The notes under the pieces: generated by a model
What the model was told of the DNA's origin: nothing
Database searches by the model: none
What the model saw: the letters and a program-made list of their open reading frames with translations, nothing else
NCBI GenBank assembly: GCA_023230535.1
Contig: JALNXC010000038.1
Span: forward strand, 1-8,468
Length of the DNA stretch: 8,468 bases
DNA from: Alkaliphilus sp.
GTDB lineage: Bacteria; Bacillota; Clostridia; Peptostreptococcales; Natronincolaceae
Reading direction: 5' to 3'
Position numbers and translations under genes: made by a program
Shown here: positions 1-6,678 of the stretch, piece by piece
Layout of the letters: every line of letters starts with the position of its first letter
Numbering within the stretch: the first letter of the stretch is position 1

Positions 1-768
1 CACGAATTTTCCCACCTCGGGATGTTTTTCATCGATAATAGTATTCTTTGCCAAACCGTTTGCCATTACACCAACCATATCATTAGTACTGGTATCCCCG
101 TCAACGGTAATCATATTGTAAGTTTTATCTACCGTATCATTTAATAATCTTTGTAAAAACCCCTTTTCTATATTAGCATCGGTTGTAATAAAAGCCAACA
201 TAGTCGCCATATCAGGTTCTATCATACCGGAACCCTTTGCAATTCCTCCTATTGTAACTTGTTTTCCGTCTATCCCTGCCGATACGGCTATATTTTTAAC
301 ACATGTATCCGTAGTGAGGATTGCCTCGGCGGCCGCCAGGCCCCCTTCATAGCTCAAATTTTCGGCTGCATTTTTAATCCCGTCCAATATAACTTCCATA
401 GGCAGCGGAACGCCTATCACACCTGTGGAAGCCACCAAAACATTATTAGGAGATATATTTAATTCTTTGGCTGTTGTTTCGGCCATTGCCACGGCATCCT
501 CGTAACCCTTTTGTCCGGTGCAGGCATTGGCATTGTTGCTATTTATGATGATTGCCTGAATTTCGGCTCCGACAATATTTTCTTTGCACAATGATACAGG
601 AGCCGCACATGCCTTGTTTTTGGTAAAAACTCCTGCCCCCTTTGCCAATACATCGCTGGCAATCAATGCCATATCTTTTTTATTCTTTTTTAGCCCTATA
701 TGCAGGCCACTCGCTTTAAAGCCTTTAGGCGAAGTGATATCCCCGTCAAAAATTTTAAAATTCCCCAT
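1..768 (-). CDS. argJ: Bifunctional ornithine acetyltransferase / N-acetylglutamate synthase (ArgJ), 3' end cut by window edge
   Basis: ArgJ moves the acetyl group from N-acetylornithine to glutamate in the cyclic arginine pathway; many members also make N-acetylglutamate from acetyl-CoA. It is cytoplasmic. I translated 256 codons in an open frame that runs off the left edge, so about 150 C-terminal residues are missing against the usual length near 400. The N-terminus reads MGNFKIFDGDITSPKGFKASG, as in the family. Residues 114-119 are STGVIG, which holds the Thr-Gly oxyanion-hole pair. Residues 182-192 (MIEPDMATMLA) contain the self-cleavage site, expected between Ala188 and Thr189, with Thr189 becoming the N-terminal nucleophile of the beta chain. 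NSNNANACTG (76-85) is also typical. The ATG at 768 has a GGGAGGG ribosome binding site 8 nt upstream. It follows the argC stop by 23 nt, so the two are surely cotranscribed. Whether it is mono- or bifunctional cannot be decided from this. Confidence 0.97.
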   Translation of the reverse strand, partial: MGNFKIFDGDITSPKGFKASGLHIGLKKNKKDMALIASDVLAKGAGVFTKNKACAAPVSLCKENIVGAEIQAIIINSNNANACTGQKGYEDAVAMAETTAKELNISPNNVLVASTGVIGVPLPMEVILDGIKNAAENLSYEGGLAAAEAILTTDTCVKNIAVSAGIDGKQVTIGGIAKGSGMIEPDMATMLAFITTDANIEKGFLQRLLNDTVDKTYNMITVDGDTSTNDMVGVMANGLAKNTIIDEKHPEVGKFV

Positions 769-791
769 ACTCTTTTCCCTCCCTTAACTGT

Positions 792-1832
792 CTAAGGCCA
801 TATGGGCGGTTGTCGCAACCCCTCACTAATATCAAAACCGAACATTAAATTCATATTTTGCACTGCTTGACCTGCCGCCCCTTTGACTAAATTATCTATG
901 GCGCTTATCATAATAATATTATTTGTCCTTTCATCCACTTTAAAACCTATATCGCAATAGTTGGAACCATAAACCGCTCTTGTTTGGGGGTATTCCCCTT
1001 CTTCTAATACTCTTACAAACTGTTGGTTGTCATAATAATGATCCAATGTATCATTAATTTCTTTTTCGCTCACATTTTTATTGTTGATCAAATAAACAGT
1101 GCTCAAAATCCCCCGTGTCATGGGAGCCAAATGAGGCGTAAACTGTACTACAACCTCTTTTCCGGCCGCTATAGATAACTCCTGCTCAATCTCCGACGTA
1201 TGTCTATGAGTGCCTATACTGTAAGCCCTAAAATTCTCATTGCATTGTGAAAATAAATTTGCATCCCTGACAGATCTGCCTGCTCCTGAAACTCCTGATT
1301 TTGCATCTATTATTATACGGTCACCGCCGACAAGTTTTTCTTTTAATAACGGATATAATGACAAGAGAACGCCGGTAGGATAACAACCGGGATTTGCAAC
1401 AAGTTGAGTTTTACTGATTTTGTCGCTGTATATCTCACTCAGGCCATATATCGCCTCATCCAATAAATCTACGGCCTCATGTTTTGTGTTGTACCATTTT
1501 TCATAGGTATCAACATTTTTTAATCTGAAATCCGCCGAAAGATCTATAACTTTTTTGCCCTTTTTGAATATTTTCTTTACCGGTTCTTGGCTTAACCCAT
1601 GCGGTAGAGCAGTAAAAAGTACATCTATATCTTCTAAATTTTCATCCGGATCTATAGAAACACATTTATCATCTATTATATTTTTAAGATTAGGGTACAC
1701 TTTACTATATTCCACAGTAGCATAGCTTCTGGAATCTAAAAAACTTATATCCAATTTATTATGTTGAGAAATTAATCTCACTAATTCCCCTCCCGCATAT
1801 CCTGTCGCCCCTATAATACCCGCTTTAATCAT
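792..1832 (-). CDS. argC: N-acetyl-gamma-glutamyl-phosphate reductase (ArgC)
   Basis: ArgC is the NADPH-dependent reductase that turns N-acetylglutamyl 5-phosphate into N-acetylglutamate semialdehyde, the third step of arginine synthesis. From the ATG at 1832 the protein has 346 residues, the normal length for the family. An N-terminal dinucleotide-binding motif GATGYAGGEL is at 8-17. The catalytic cysteine is Cys150 in ANPGCYPTG, HRHTSEIEQEL lies around 209-219, PHLAPMTRGIL around 233-243, and the C-terminal DNLVKGAAGQAVQNMN around 313-328. The frame extends nine codons further upstream to a TTG at 1859, but I chose the ATG because it has an AAGGTGA ribosome site just upstream and because the protein then begins directly with the Rossmann strand (MIKAGIIGATG). 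It is the first gene of an operon with argJ 23 nt downstream. Its promoter, with ARG-box-like sites, lies at 1902-1936. Confidence 0.98.
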   Translation of the reverse strand: MIKAGIIGATGYAGGELVRLISQHNKLDISFLDSRSYATVEYSKVYPNLKNIIDDKCVSIDPDENLEDIDVLFTALPHGLSQEPVKKIFKKGKKVIDLSADFRLKNVDTYEKWYNTKHEAVDLLDEAIYGLSEIYSDKISKTQLVANPGCYPTGVLLSLYPLLKEKLVGGDRIIIDAKSGVSGAGRSVRDANLFSQCNENFRAYSIGTHRHTSEIEQELSIAAGKEVVVQFTPHLAPMTRGILSTVYLINNKNVSEKEINDTLDHYYDNQQFVRVLEEGEYPQTRAVYGSNYCDIGFKVDERTNNIIMISAIDNLVKGAAGQAVQNMNLMFGFDISEGLRQPPIWP

Positions 1833-1836
1833 GTCT

Positions 1837-1843
1837 TCACCTT
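1837..1843 (-). promoter_or_regulatory. Ribosome binding site that fixes the argC start
   Basis: On the minus strand AAGGTGA ends 4 nt before the ATG at 1832. The alternative in-frame TTG at 1859 has no comparable purine-rich site; immediately upstream of it is the GC-rich arm of a hairpin. This supports the 346-residue form of ArgC. Confidence 0.75.
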
Positions 1844-1859
1844 CTTTTATTATTTCCAA

Positions 1860-1878
1860 GCAGGCAAACCGAGCCTGC
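1860..1878 (-). other. Small hairpin in the argC 5' leader
   Basis: GCAGGC (1873-1878 read on the minus strand) and GCCTGC (1860-1865) are exact inverted copies around a 7-nt loop, giving a 6-bp GC-rich stem. It lies in the predicted untranslated leader, about 27 nt before the argC ATG and 16 nt before its ribosome site. No U-run follows, so it is not a classical terminator or attenuator. It may protect the 5' end of the mRNA or be incidental. It bears no resemblance to a T-box or a known riboswitch. Confidence 0.45.
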
Positions 1879-1901
1879 CAGACTGTGTAATAATTGTCAT
1901 T

Positions 1902-1915
1902 TTAATAATTATACA
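1902..1915 (-). promoter_or_regulatory. ARG-box-like operator 1 (ArgR/AhrC site) over the -10 element
   Basis: The minus strand reads TGTATAATTATTAA. Against the ARG-box core TGAATwwwwATTCA, known from E. coli ArgR and similar to the B. subtilis AhrC box, it matches 8 of 10 fixed positions, and all four w positions are A or T. The site fully covers the -10 hexamer, so a bound repressor would block RNA polymerase. AT-rich DNA yields weak matches by chance, but the position upstream of argC makes this one credible. Confidence 0.72.
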
Positions 1916-1936
1916 TTATAACTAATAAATATGCAA
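1908..1936 (-). promoter_or_regulatory. Sigma-A type promoter of the argC-argJ operon
   Basis: On the minus strand the -35 hexamer TTGCAT (1931-1936) is separated by exactly 17 bp from a perfect -10 hexamer TATAAT (1908-1913). Transcription would start near 1900-1901, giving a leader of about 70 nt before the argC ATG at 1832. A second TATAAT at 1915-1920 has no matching -35, so I prefer the first. The hexamers and spacing are seen directly; activity is inferred. The promoter overlaps two ARG-box-like sites. Confidence 0.85.
1922..1935 (-). promoter_or_regulatory. ARG-box-like operator 2 over the -35 element
   Basis: The minus strand reads TGCATATTTATTAG, matching 7 of 10 fixed positions of the ARG-box core plus all four w positions. 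Its start is 20 bp from that of operator 1, so both would lie on the same face of the helix, about two turns apart. Tandem boxes with spacing of about 20-21 bp are the usual target of the ArgR hexamer. It overlaps the -35 hexamer. It is weaker alone than operator 1, but the spacing supports it. Confidence 0.58.
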
Positions 1937-1958
1937 TGACTTTTTTGTTTTTCTTCAA

Positions 1959-1992
1959 TAAAAAAGAACAGGGAAATAGGCTTTTTGCCCTG
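1959..1992 (-). terminator. Probable rho-independent terminator of the acn-idh-pyc unit
   Basis: On the minus strand CAGGG (1988-1992) pairs with CCCTG (1969-1973). After a bulged C, AAA (1984-1986) pairs with TTT (1974-1976), leaving a 7-nt loop. A T-rich tail with TTCTTTTTTA follows at 1959-1968. It stands about 60 nt after the pyc stop and just upstream of the argC promoter, where the end of one transcript is expected. The stem is modest (8 bp with a bulge), so it may be leaky and let some transcription run into argC. The remaining gap (1993-2050) is purine-rich on the minus strand and shows nothing else. Confidence 0.62.
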
Positions 1993-2050
1993 CCGAAACG
2001 GACTAAAAACCTTCCCCCTATTCTTTCCCCTTATTATTTTAAATCCTTTA

Positions 2051-5000
2051 TTATTCTTCTTTCAATCTCATCAATAATTCTCCTACTTTTACTTGCTGCT
2101 TTTCTTCTACCAAAATACTTTCTACTATACCGGCCACTGGAGCCGTAATATTGGTTTCCATTTTCATGGCCTCAAGTAAAATAATACTCTGATTTCTATC
2201 TACTTTTTCCCCTTCTTTCACCAAAATTTTGACCACTGCTCCGGGAATAGTAGCGCCTATTTCAAATTTATTTTCCGGATCCGCCATTTGAGTGAATATT
2301 TGTTCGTCGATTCCGATTTCTTTGCTTGCTTTATCAAATATTTTTATTTCTCTGCGGTTTCCATTCACTTCAAATGCTACGGTTCTGTTTCCTTCATTAT
2401 CCAATTTGCCAATCTCCAGCAATTTAAGAATCAAGACCCTACCCTCCGCAATCTCTACCTCACAAGTTTCGCCTTCATATAAGCCATGAAAAAATATATC
2501 GCTTCCCATCCTGCTCAGGTCTCCATATTCATCGATAAAACACAGATAATCTTCGTATGTCTTCGGATAAAGCGCATATGACAATATATCTTTCCGATTC
2601 GGATTTATACTATATTTTTCTTCCAAATGTTTTGCGATAGCACCGAAGTCTTCCGGCTCTAATAGTTCACCGGGCCTTACACTGATAGGGGTTTCACCTT
2701 TTAAAACTATATCCTGTAATTTTTTAGGAAAACCCCCGCTTGGCTGTCCTAACATGCCTTTAAAATAATCTACAACAGACTCCGGAAAGGTCATGCCTTT
2801 TGCTTTTTCGTATATATTTTCGGGATCTAAGTCATTTTGTACCATGAAAATAGCCAAGTCCCCCACAGTTTTAGACGACGGTGTAACTTTTATGATGTCT
2901 CCCAGCATCTCATTGACCGTTTTATACATTCCTTTGACTTCATCAAATCTATGCCCTAAACCAAAACTGTCCACCTGCGGTTTTAAATTGGAATACTGTC
3001 CGCCCGGAATTTCATATTTATAAATTTCCGCCGTTGCGGATTTTAAATCGGATTCAAATTGTTCAAAAACCGGCCTTACGGCACTCCAATAATGAGAAAG
3101 TTTTTGTAAATCATCCGTATTCATTTTAGTATCCCTGGAAGTATTCTCCAGGGCCGCAACAACCGAATTTAAAGACGGTTGGCTGGTAAGCCCGGACATA
3201 CTGCTGATAGCAACATCTGCAATATCTACTCCCGCATCTACCGCCATCAGCACGGTAGCAACACCGTTTCCTGTAGTATCATGAGTATGAAGATGTATGG
3301 GTATAGAAATTTCATCCTTCAGCGCTTTGATCAGCTTTTGTGAAGCATAGGGCTTCAAAAGAGCCGACATGTCTTTTACACCTAATATATGGGCACCTGT
3401 TTTTTCAATTTCTTTAGCTAAATCCACATAATATTTCAAAGTATATTTATCCCTATTCGTATCCAGAATGTCTCCGGTGTAGCACATACATGCTTCCGCA
3501 ACTTTGCCGGTTTTTAATACCTCGTTAATGGCCACTTTCATACCTTTTAACCAATTTAGAGAATCAAAAATCCTGAATACGTCTATGCCGGTCTCTGCGG
3601 CCTCTTGAATAAATGCCTTTATAACATTATCGGGATAATTTTTATAGCCCACCGCATTGCTGGCCCTCAAAAGCATCTGGAATAAAATATTGGGTATTCT
3701 TTCGCGCAGTACTTCTATACGTTCCCAGGGGGATTCCCTTAAGAAGCTGTAGGATGCATCAAAAGTAGCCCCGCCCCACATCTCTATGGAAAACAGATCA
3801 CCTGCTAAAACAGAAGTTGCTTTAGATACTTTTGCCATATCTATAGTTCTCAGCCTTGTTGCCATCAGAGACTGGTGAGCATCCCTCATAGTGGTATCGG
3901 TCAACAATAGTTTATCCTGATTTTTAATCCACTTTACTAACCCTTCGGGACCCTCATTATCCAATATTTGTTTTGTACCGTACTGTTCTTCGGACCTTAT
4001 CACATATGGAACCACCGGTATATCATACTCTTTTTTAATCCCCTTTGTTTCATTTACTACTTTTTCTCCAATATATTTGAGCAGCTTTAATTCCCTGTCG
4101 CTCTGAGGTATAATATCGAAGAGCTCGGGATTATTTTCTATGAAACCGGTACTGGATTCTCCTTTTCTAAAGGTTTCATGATTTAAAACATTGATCAAAA
4201 ATCCGATATTGGTTTTAACTCCATTGATTTTAGATTCCGTCAGAGAACGGATTGATTTTCTGATAGCATCTTCAAAAGTTCTTGATGAAGATGTAACCTT
4301 TACTAACAAGCTGTCATAATAGGGACCGATTTCGGAACCGGTGAAACCGCTGCCCCCGTCCAATCTTATCCCGGGCCCGGAGCTCGTTCTATATACGTCG
4401 ACTCTCCCCGTGCTCGGTGAAAAATCGCTGCCTGCATCTTCACAAGTTATCCTGCATTCTATGGCATACCCCCTGGGGATTATATCCTGTTGAGATTTGA
4501 TCCCTATTTTCGGACTGTCTAAAGAATAACCCTGAGCTATCAGGATTTGATTTTGCACAATATCGATGCCGGTCACCACTTCTGTGACCGTATGTTCCAC
4601 CTGTATTCTGGGATTCACCTCGATAAAATAATGATTCCCGTAAACATCCAGTAAAAACTCCACCGTTCCGGCATTTTTATAGTTCACGGCCCTCGCTATT
4701 TTTAAAGCATCTTCGCATATCTCCTCTCTCTTTTCATCGGAAAGAGATATGGCCGGAGTAAATTCCACCAGCTTTTGATGTCTTCTCTGTATTGAGCAAT
4801 CCCTCTCATAGAGGTGTACTATATTGCCGTATTCGTCTCCCAATATCTGTACCTCTATATGCTTGGGCCTTTTCAGATATTTTTCAACAAAGATGTTGTC
4901 ATCGCCAAATGCTTTTTTAGCCTCACTCTTGGCACTGTTAAAAGACTCTACAAGTTTCTCCTCCGAATTCACAACACGCATTCCTCTTCCGCCGCCCCCG

Positions 5001-5497
5001 GCGGCAGCCTTGAGCATAACCGGATATCCGCAACGCTCGGCAAATTCTATCAGTTTTTTTTCTGAGGTAATAGGTTTTTCCACGCCGGGTATTGTCGGCA
5101 CATCTATTTCTTTCGCAATCAATTTGGATCTGATCTTATCTCCCAATTTTCTGATCGTCTTATGGGAAGGCCCAATGAACACAATCCCCGCCTTTTCGCA
5201 TCTCTGTGCAAATTCCGGATTTTCGGACAGAAACCCGTATCCCGGATGAATAGCATCTACTCCCTTCTTTAATGCCAAACCGATTATCTCTTCAATATTC
5301 AAATATGCCTCTATAGGGCCCTTATTTCTACCTATTAAATAAGATTCATCCGCCTTTGTTCTAAAAAGAGAACGTTGGTCCTCATTAGAATAAACCGCCA
5401 CGGTTCTGATTCCCAACTCACGGCAGGCCCTGAAAACCCTGATGGCGATTTCGCCCCTGTTTGCTACTAATATACGTTTAAATTTCTTTATTCCCAT
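2051..5497 (-). CDS. pyc: Pyruvate carboxylase, single-chain (biotin-dependent)
   Basis: This enzyme carboxylates pyruvate to oxaloacetate using ATP and bicarbonate, replenishing four-carbon acids. From the ATG at 5497 it has 1148 residues, the usual size for single-chain bacterial PYC. The biotin carboxylase domain covers about 1-460, beginning KRILVANRGEIA, with the ATP-grasp glycine loop KAAAGGGGRGMRVV near 163-176 and EVNPRIQVEH near 293-302. The carboxyltransferase domain (about 525-800) opens with LLLTDTTMRDAHQSL; metal-binding His737 and His739 lie in HLHTHDTTGNG, and the expected carbamylated lysine is Lys708 in GVKDMSALLKP. KVTPSSKTVGD near 871 is conserved in the carboxyltransferase active site. 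The biotinyl domain ends the chain, with biotin attached to Lys1112 in LEAMKMET. An in-frame ATG at 5542 would add 15 non-homologous residues and lacks a well-spaced ribosome site. The gene follows idh by 61 nt and is probably cotranscribed with it; the oxaloacetate it makes would feed citrate and then 2-oxoglutarate synthesis. Confidence 0.98.
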   Translation of the reverse strand: MGIKKFKRILVANRGEIAIRVFRACRELGIRTVAVYSNEDQRSLFRTKADESYLIGRNKGPIEAYLNIEEIIGLALKKGVDAIHPGYGFLSENPEFAQRCEKAGIVFIGPSHKTIRKLGDKIRSKLIAKEIDVPTIPGVEKPITSEKKLIEFAERCGYPVMLKAAAGGGGRGMRVVNSEEKLVESFNSAKSEAKKAFGDDNIFVEKYLKRPKHIEVQILGDEYGNIVHLYERDCSIQRRHQKLVEFTPAISLSDEKREEICEDALKIARAVNYKNAGTVEFLLDVYGNHYFIEVNPRIQVEHTVTEVVTGIDIVQNQILIAQGYSLDSPKIGIKSQQDIIPRGYAIECRITCEDAGSDFSPSTGRVDVYRTSSGPGIRLDGGSGFTGSEIGPYYDSLLVKVTSSSRTFEDAIRKSIRSLTESKINGVKTNIGFLINVLNHETFRKGESSTGFIENNPELFDIIPQSDRELKLLKYIGEKVVNETKGIKKEYDIPVVPYVIRSEEQYGTKQILDNEGPEGLVKWIKNQDKLLLTDTTMRDAHQSLMATRLRTIDMAKVSKATSVLAGDLFSIEMWGGATFDASYSFLRESPWERIEVLRERIPNILFQMLLRASNAVGYKNYPDNVIKAFIQEAAETGIDVFRIFDSLNWLKGMKVAINEVLKTGKVAEACMCYTGDILDTNRDKYTLKYYVDLAKEIEKTGAHILGVKDMSALLKPYASQKLIKALKDEISIPIHLHTHDTTGNGVATVLMAVDAGVDIADVAISSMSGLTSQPSLNSVVAALENTSRDTKMNTDDLQKLSHYWSAVRPVFEQFESDLKSATAEIYKYEIPGGQYSNLKPQVDSFGLGHRFDEVKGMYKTVNEMLGDIIKVTPSSKTVGDLAIFMVQNDLDPENIYEKAKGMTFPESVVDYFKGMLGQPSGGFPKKLQDIVLKGETPISVRPGELLEPEDFGAIAKHLEEKYSINPNRKDILSYALYPKTYEDYLCFIDEYGDLSRMGSDIFFHGLYEGETCEVEIAEGRVLILKLLEIGKLDNEGNRTVAFEVNGNRREIKIFDKASKEIGIDEQIFTQMADPENKFEIGATIPGAVVKILVKEGEKVDRNQSIILLEAMKMETNITAPVAGIVESILVEEKQQVKVGELLMRLKEE

Positions 5498-5505
5498 CTT
5501 TCTTA

Positions 5506-5513
5506 CCCTCCCC
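5506..5513 (-). promoter_or_regulatory. Ribosome binding site that fixes the pyc start
   Basis: GGGGAGGG on the minus strand lies 8 nt before the ATG at 5497, an almost ideal Shine-Dalgarno. The upstream in-frame ATG at 5542 has only a G-run touching it, too close to work well. The site begins 2 nt after the 3' arm of an inverted repeat (5516-5557), so folding there could affect access of ribosomes. Confidence 0.85.
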
Positions 5514-5515
5514 TC

Positions 5516-5557
5516 TATAAAGACAGCGAGAGGTTCAAACATCCCCCGGTCTTTATA
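5516..5557 (-). repeat. Inverted repeat (possible mRNA hairpin) between idh and pyc
   Basis: TATAAAGAC (5549-5557 on the minus strand) and GTCTTTATA (5516-5524) are perfect 9-bp inverted copies enclosing a 24-nt loop. The 5' arm starts 1 nt after the idh stop codon and the 3' arm ends just before the pyc ribosome site, so the structure fills nearly the whole gap between the genes. No T-run follows, so it is not a standard terminator. It could be a processing or stability element, or a binding site for a dimeric protein. Function is not known. Confidence 0.55.
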
Positions 5558-5558
5558 A

Positions 5559-6557
5559 TTATATATTCGCTATAACCGCATCCGCAAATTCAGTGGTGGA
5601 CAATTTGCCTCCAATGTCTACGGTGCAGTTCTCCTTATTCTTAAGTATATTTTTCAAGGCTTTTTCAATCTTAAAAGCTGCCTCGACTTCATCAATATGC
5701 TTTAACATCATTGCACCGGACAATATAGCCGATATGGGATTTGCTATATTTTTACCCGCAATATCGGGAGCCGAACCATGAACAGGTTCAAATATGGCAA
5801 AATCATCTCCGATATTGCCACTGGGAGCAATTCCCAGTCCCCCTATCAATCCCGCACCTAAATCGGATAATATATCCCCATATAAATTTGGTGCTACAAT
5901 GACGGAAAAATTTCTCGGGTTCATGACCATTCTCATTGCCATGGCATCTACAATTATATCTTCAAATTGAATATCTTTGTACTCATTTGCTACTTCCCTG
6001 CCCACCCTCAGGAATAATCCGTCCGAAAGTTTCATGATATTTGCCTTATGTGTAAGGGTTACCTTTTCTCTTTTTTCCTGCCTTGCAAGTTCAAATGCAA
6101 AATTGCATATTTTAAGACTGGCATCCCTGCTTATTATTTTAACACTCTGTGCTATATTATCGTTAACCATAAATTCTATACCCGTATATAAACCTTCTGT
6201 GTTTTCCCTCACAACGACAAAATCTAAATCCTTATATAAAGAGTCTATGCCGTCAAAGGACTTTACAGGCCTTATATTGGCAAACAATTTGAAATACTGT
6301 CTCAGTGCAATATTTACACTTCTAAAACCCGTGCCAACCGGTGTTGTAAGGGGACCCTTCAGAGCAATCTTATTTTTCTCTATGCTTTTTATTGTTTCCT
6401 CCGGCAAGGGGTTGCCATATTTTTCATATGCCGAGAGCCCTGCCTCCTGTCTGTCCCAATTGATTTTAACGCCTGCCCTTTCTATTATTTTAATCGTTGC
6501 ATCTATAATATCTTTTCCTATTCCATCTCCATAGATTAAAGTAATCGTTTTATTCAT
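5559..6557 (-). CDS. icd: NAD-type isocitrate dehydrogenase (isocitrate/isopropylmalate dehydrogenase family)
   Basis: It most likely oxidises and decarboxylates isocitrate to 2-oxoglutarate, the carbon skeleton of glutamate. The protein has 332 residues, the compact length of NAD-linked members. It begins ITLIYGDGIGKDI. The substrate loop reads FRSVNIALRQYFKLFANIRP, with Ser80, Asn82 and Arg86. This S-x-N-x-x-L-R pattern is that of isocitrate rather than isopropylmalate enzymes. RENTEGLYTG spans 117-126, Lys171 is in THKANIMK, and metal ligands are expected at Asp204, Asp228 and Asp232. HGSAPDIAGKNIANP at 260-274 has Asp265-Ile266 where NADP enzymes such as E. coli Icd carry Lys-Tyr, which indicates NAD preference. 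The ATG at 6557 has a GGGAGG site 6 nt upstream. Between aconitase and pyruvate carboxylase genes, an isocitrate role fits best; homoisocitrate or isopropylmalate dehydrogenase are less likely alternatives. Confidence 0.92.
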   Translation of the reverse strand: MNKTITLIYGDGIGKDIIDATIKIIERAGVKINWDRQEAGLSAYEKYGNPLPEETIKSIEKNKIALKGPLTTPVGTGFRSVNIALRQYFKLFANIRPVKSFDGIDSLYKDLDFVVVRENTEGLYTGIEFMVNDNIAQSVKIISRDASLKICNFAFELARQEKREKVTLTHKANIMKLSDGLFLRVGREVANEYKDIQFEDIIVDAMAMRMVMNPRNFSVIVAPNLYGDILSDLGAGLIGGLGIAPSGNIGDDFAIFEPVHGSAPDIAGKNIANPISAILSGAMMLKHIDEVEAAFKIEKALKNILKNKENCTVDIGGKLSTTEFADAVIANI

Positions 6558-6598
6558 GTCTTTCCTCCCATTGTTTATATTTCAACCTTTATATATCG

Positions 6599-6662
6599 CA
6601 CAGGGGGACGGTTCTTTTGTGTTGTTGAGAAGACACAACACAAAAGAACCGTCCCCGCTGTG
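6599..6662. repeat. Long palindrome, REP/MITE-like dispersed element between acn and idh
   Basis: A left arm (6599-6625) and right arm (6635-6662) are inverted copies: 22 bp without mismatch (6604-6625 with 6635-6656), then one unpaired base at 6657, then 5 more bp (CACAG/CTGTG). The loop is 9 nt. The core word is GGGGACGGTTCTTTTGTGTT, far more GC-rich and ordered than the surrounding spacer. From memory, related GGGGACGGTTCT words recur in intergenic regions of many Clostridia, sometimes near IS200-like REP-associated transposases; this could not be tested here. In RNA it would fold into a very stable 27-bp hairpin. It lacks a following T-run in either direction, so it is not a typical terminator, though it could slow decay or cut expression of idh and pyc relative to acn. 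Confidence 0.8.
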
Positions 6663-6678
6663 TCCCGCGACCAACTGC

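Noticed and set aside
1833..1859. TTG start nine codons upstream for ArgC
   Set aside because: It is a TTG codon touching a hairpin arm and has no clear ribosome site; the ATG at 1832 gives the family's normal start and length.
1936..2148. 70-residue plus-strand open frame over the terminator and pyc 3' end
   Set aside because: It overlaps the argC promoter edge, the terminator and the pyc biotinyl domain in antisense; the phenylalanine/leucine runs reflect T-rich DNA.
4824..5249. 141-residue plus-strand open frame inside pyc
   Set aside because: It lies wholly opposite the conserved biotin carboxylase domain, is rich in Ser/Pro/Leu as expected of an antisense frame, and shows no recognisable motif.
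5498..5542. Fifteen-residue N-terminal extension of pyruvate carboxylase from the ATG at 5542
   Set aside because: It covers the intercistronic repeat, has no properly spaced ribosome site, and adds residues unlike the family; the ATG at 5497 has GGGGAGGG 8 nt upstream.
5977..6534. 185-residue plus-strand open frame opposite idh
   Set aside because: It is antisense to a well-conserved gene. Its hydrophobic look follows from the complement of Lys/Glu/Asn-rich codons. No ribosome site or family motif was found.
6578..6600. Possible separate promoter for idh (TATATAAAG-like sequence)
   Set aside because: A -10-like word is present, but no -35 can be placed at proper spacing; the GC-rich palindrome occupies that position.
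6599..6662. The palindrome as a rho-independent terminator for acn
   Set aside because: The stem is strong, but neither strand has a T-run directly after it; it resembles a dispersed palindromic repeat more than a terminator.
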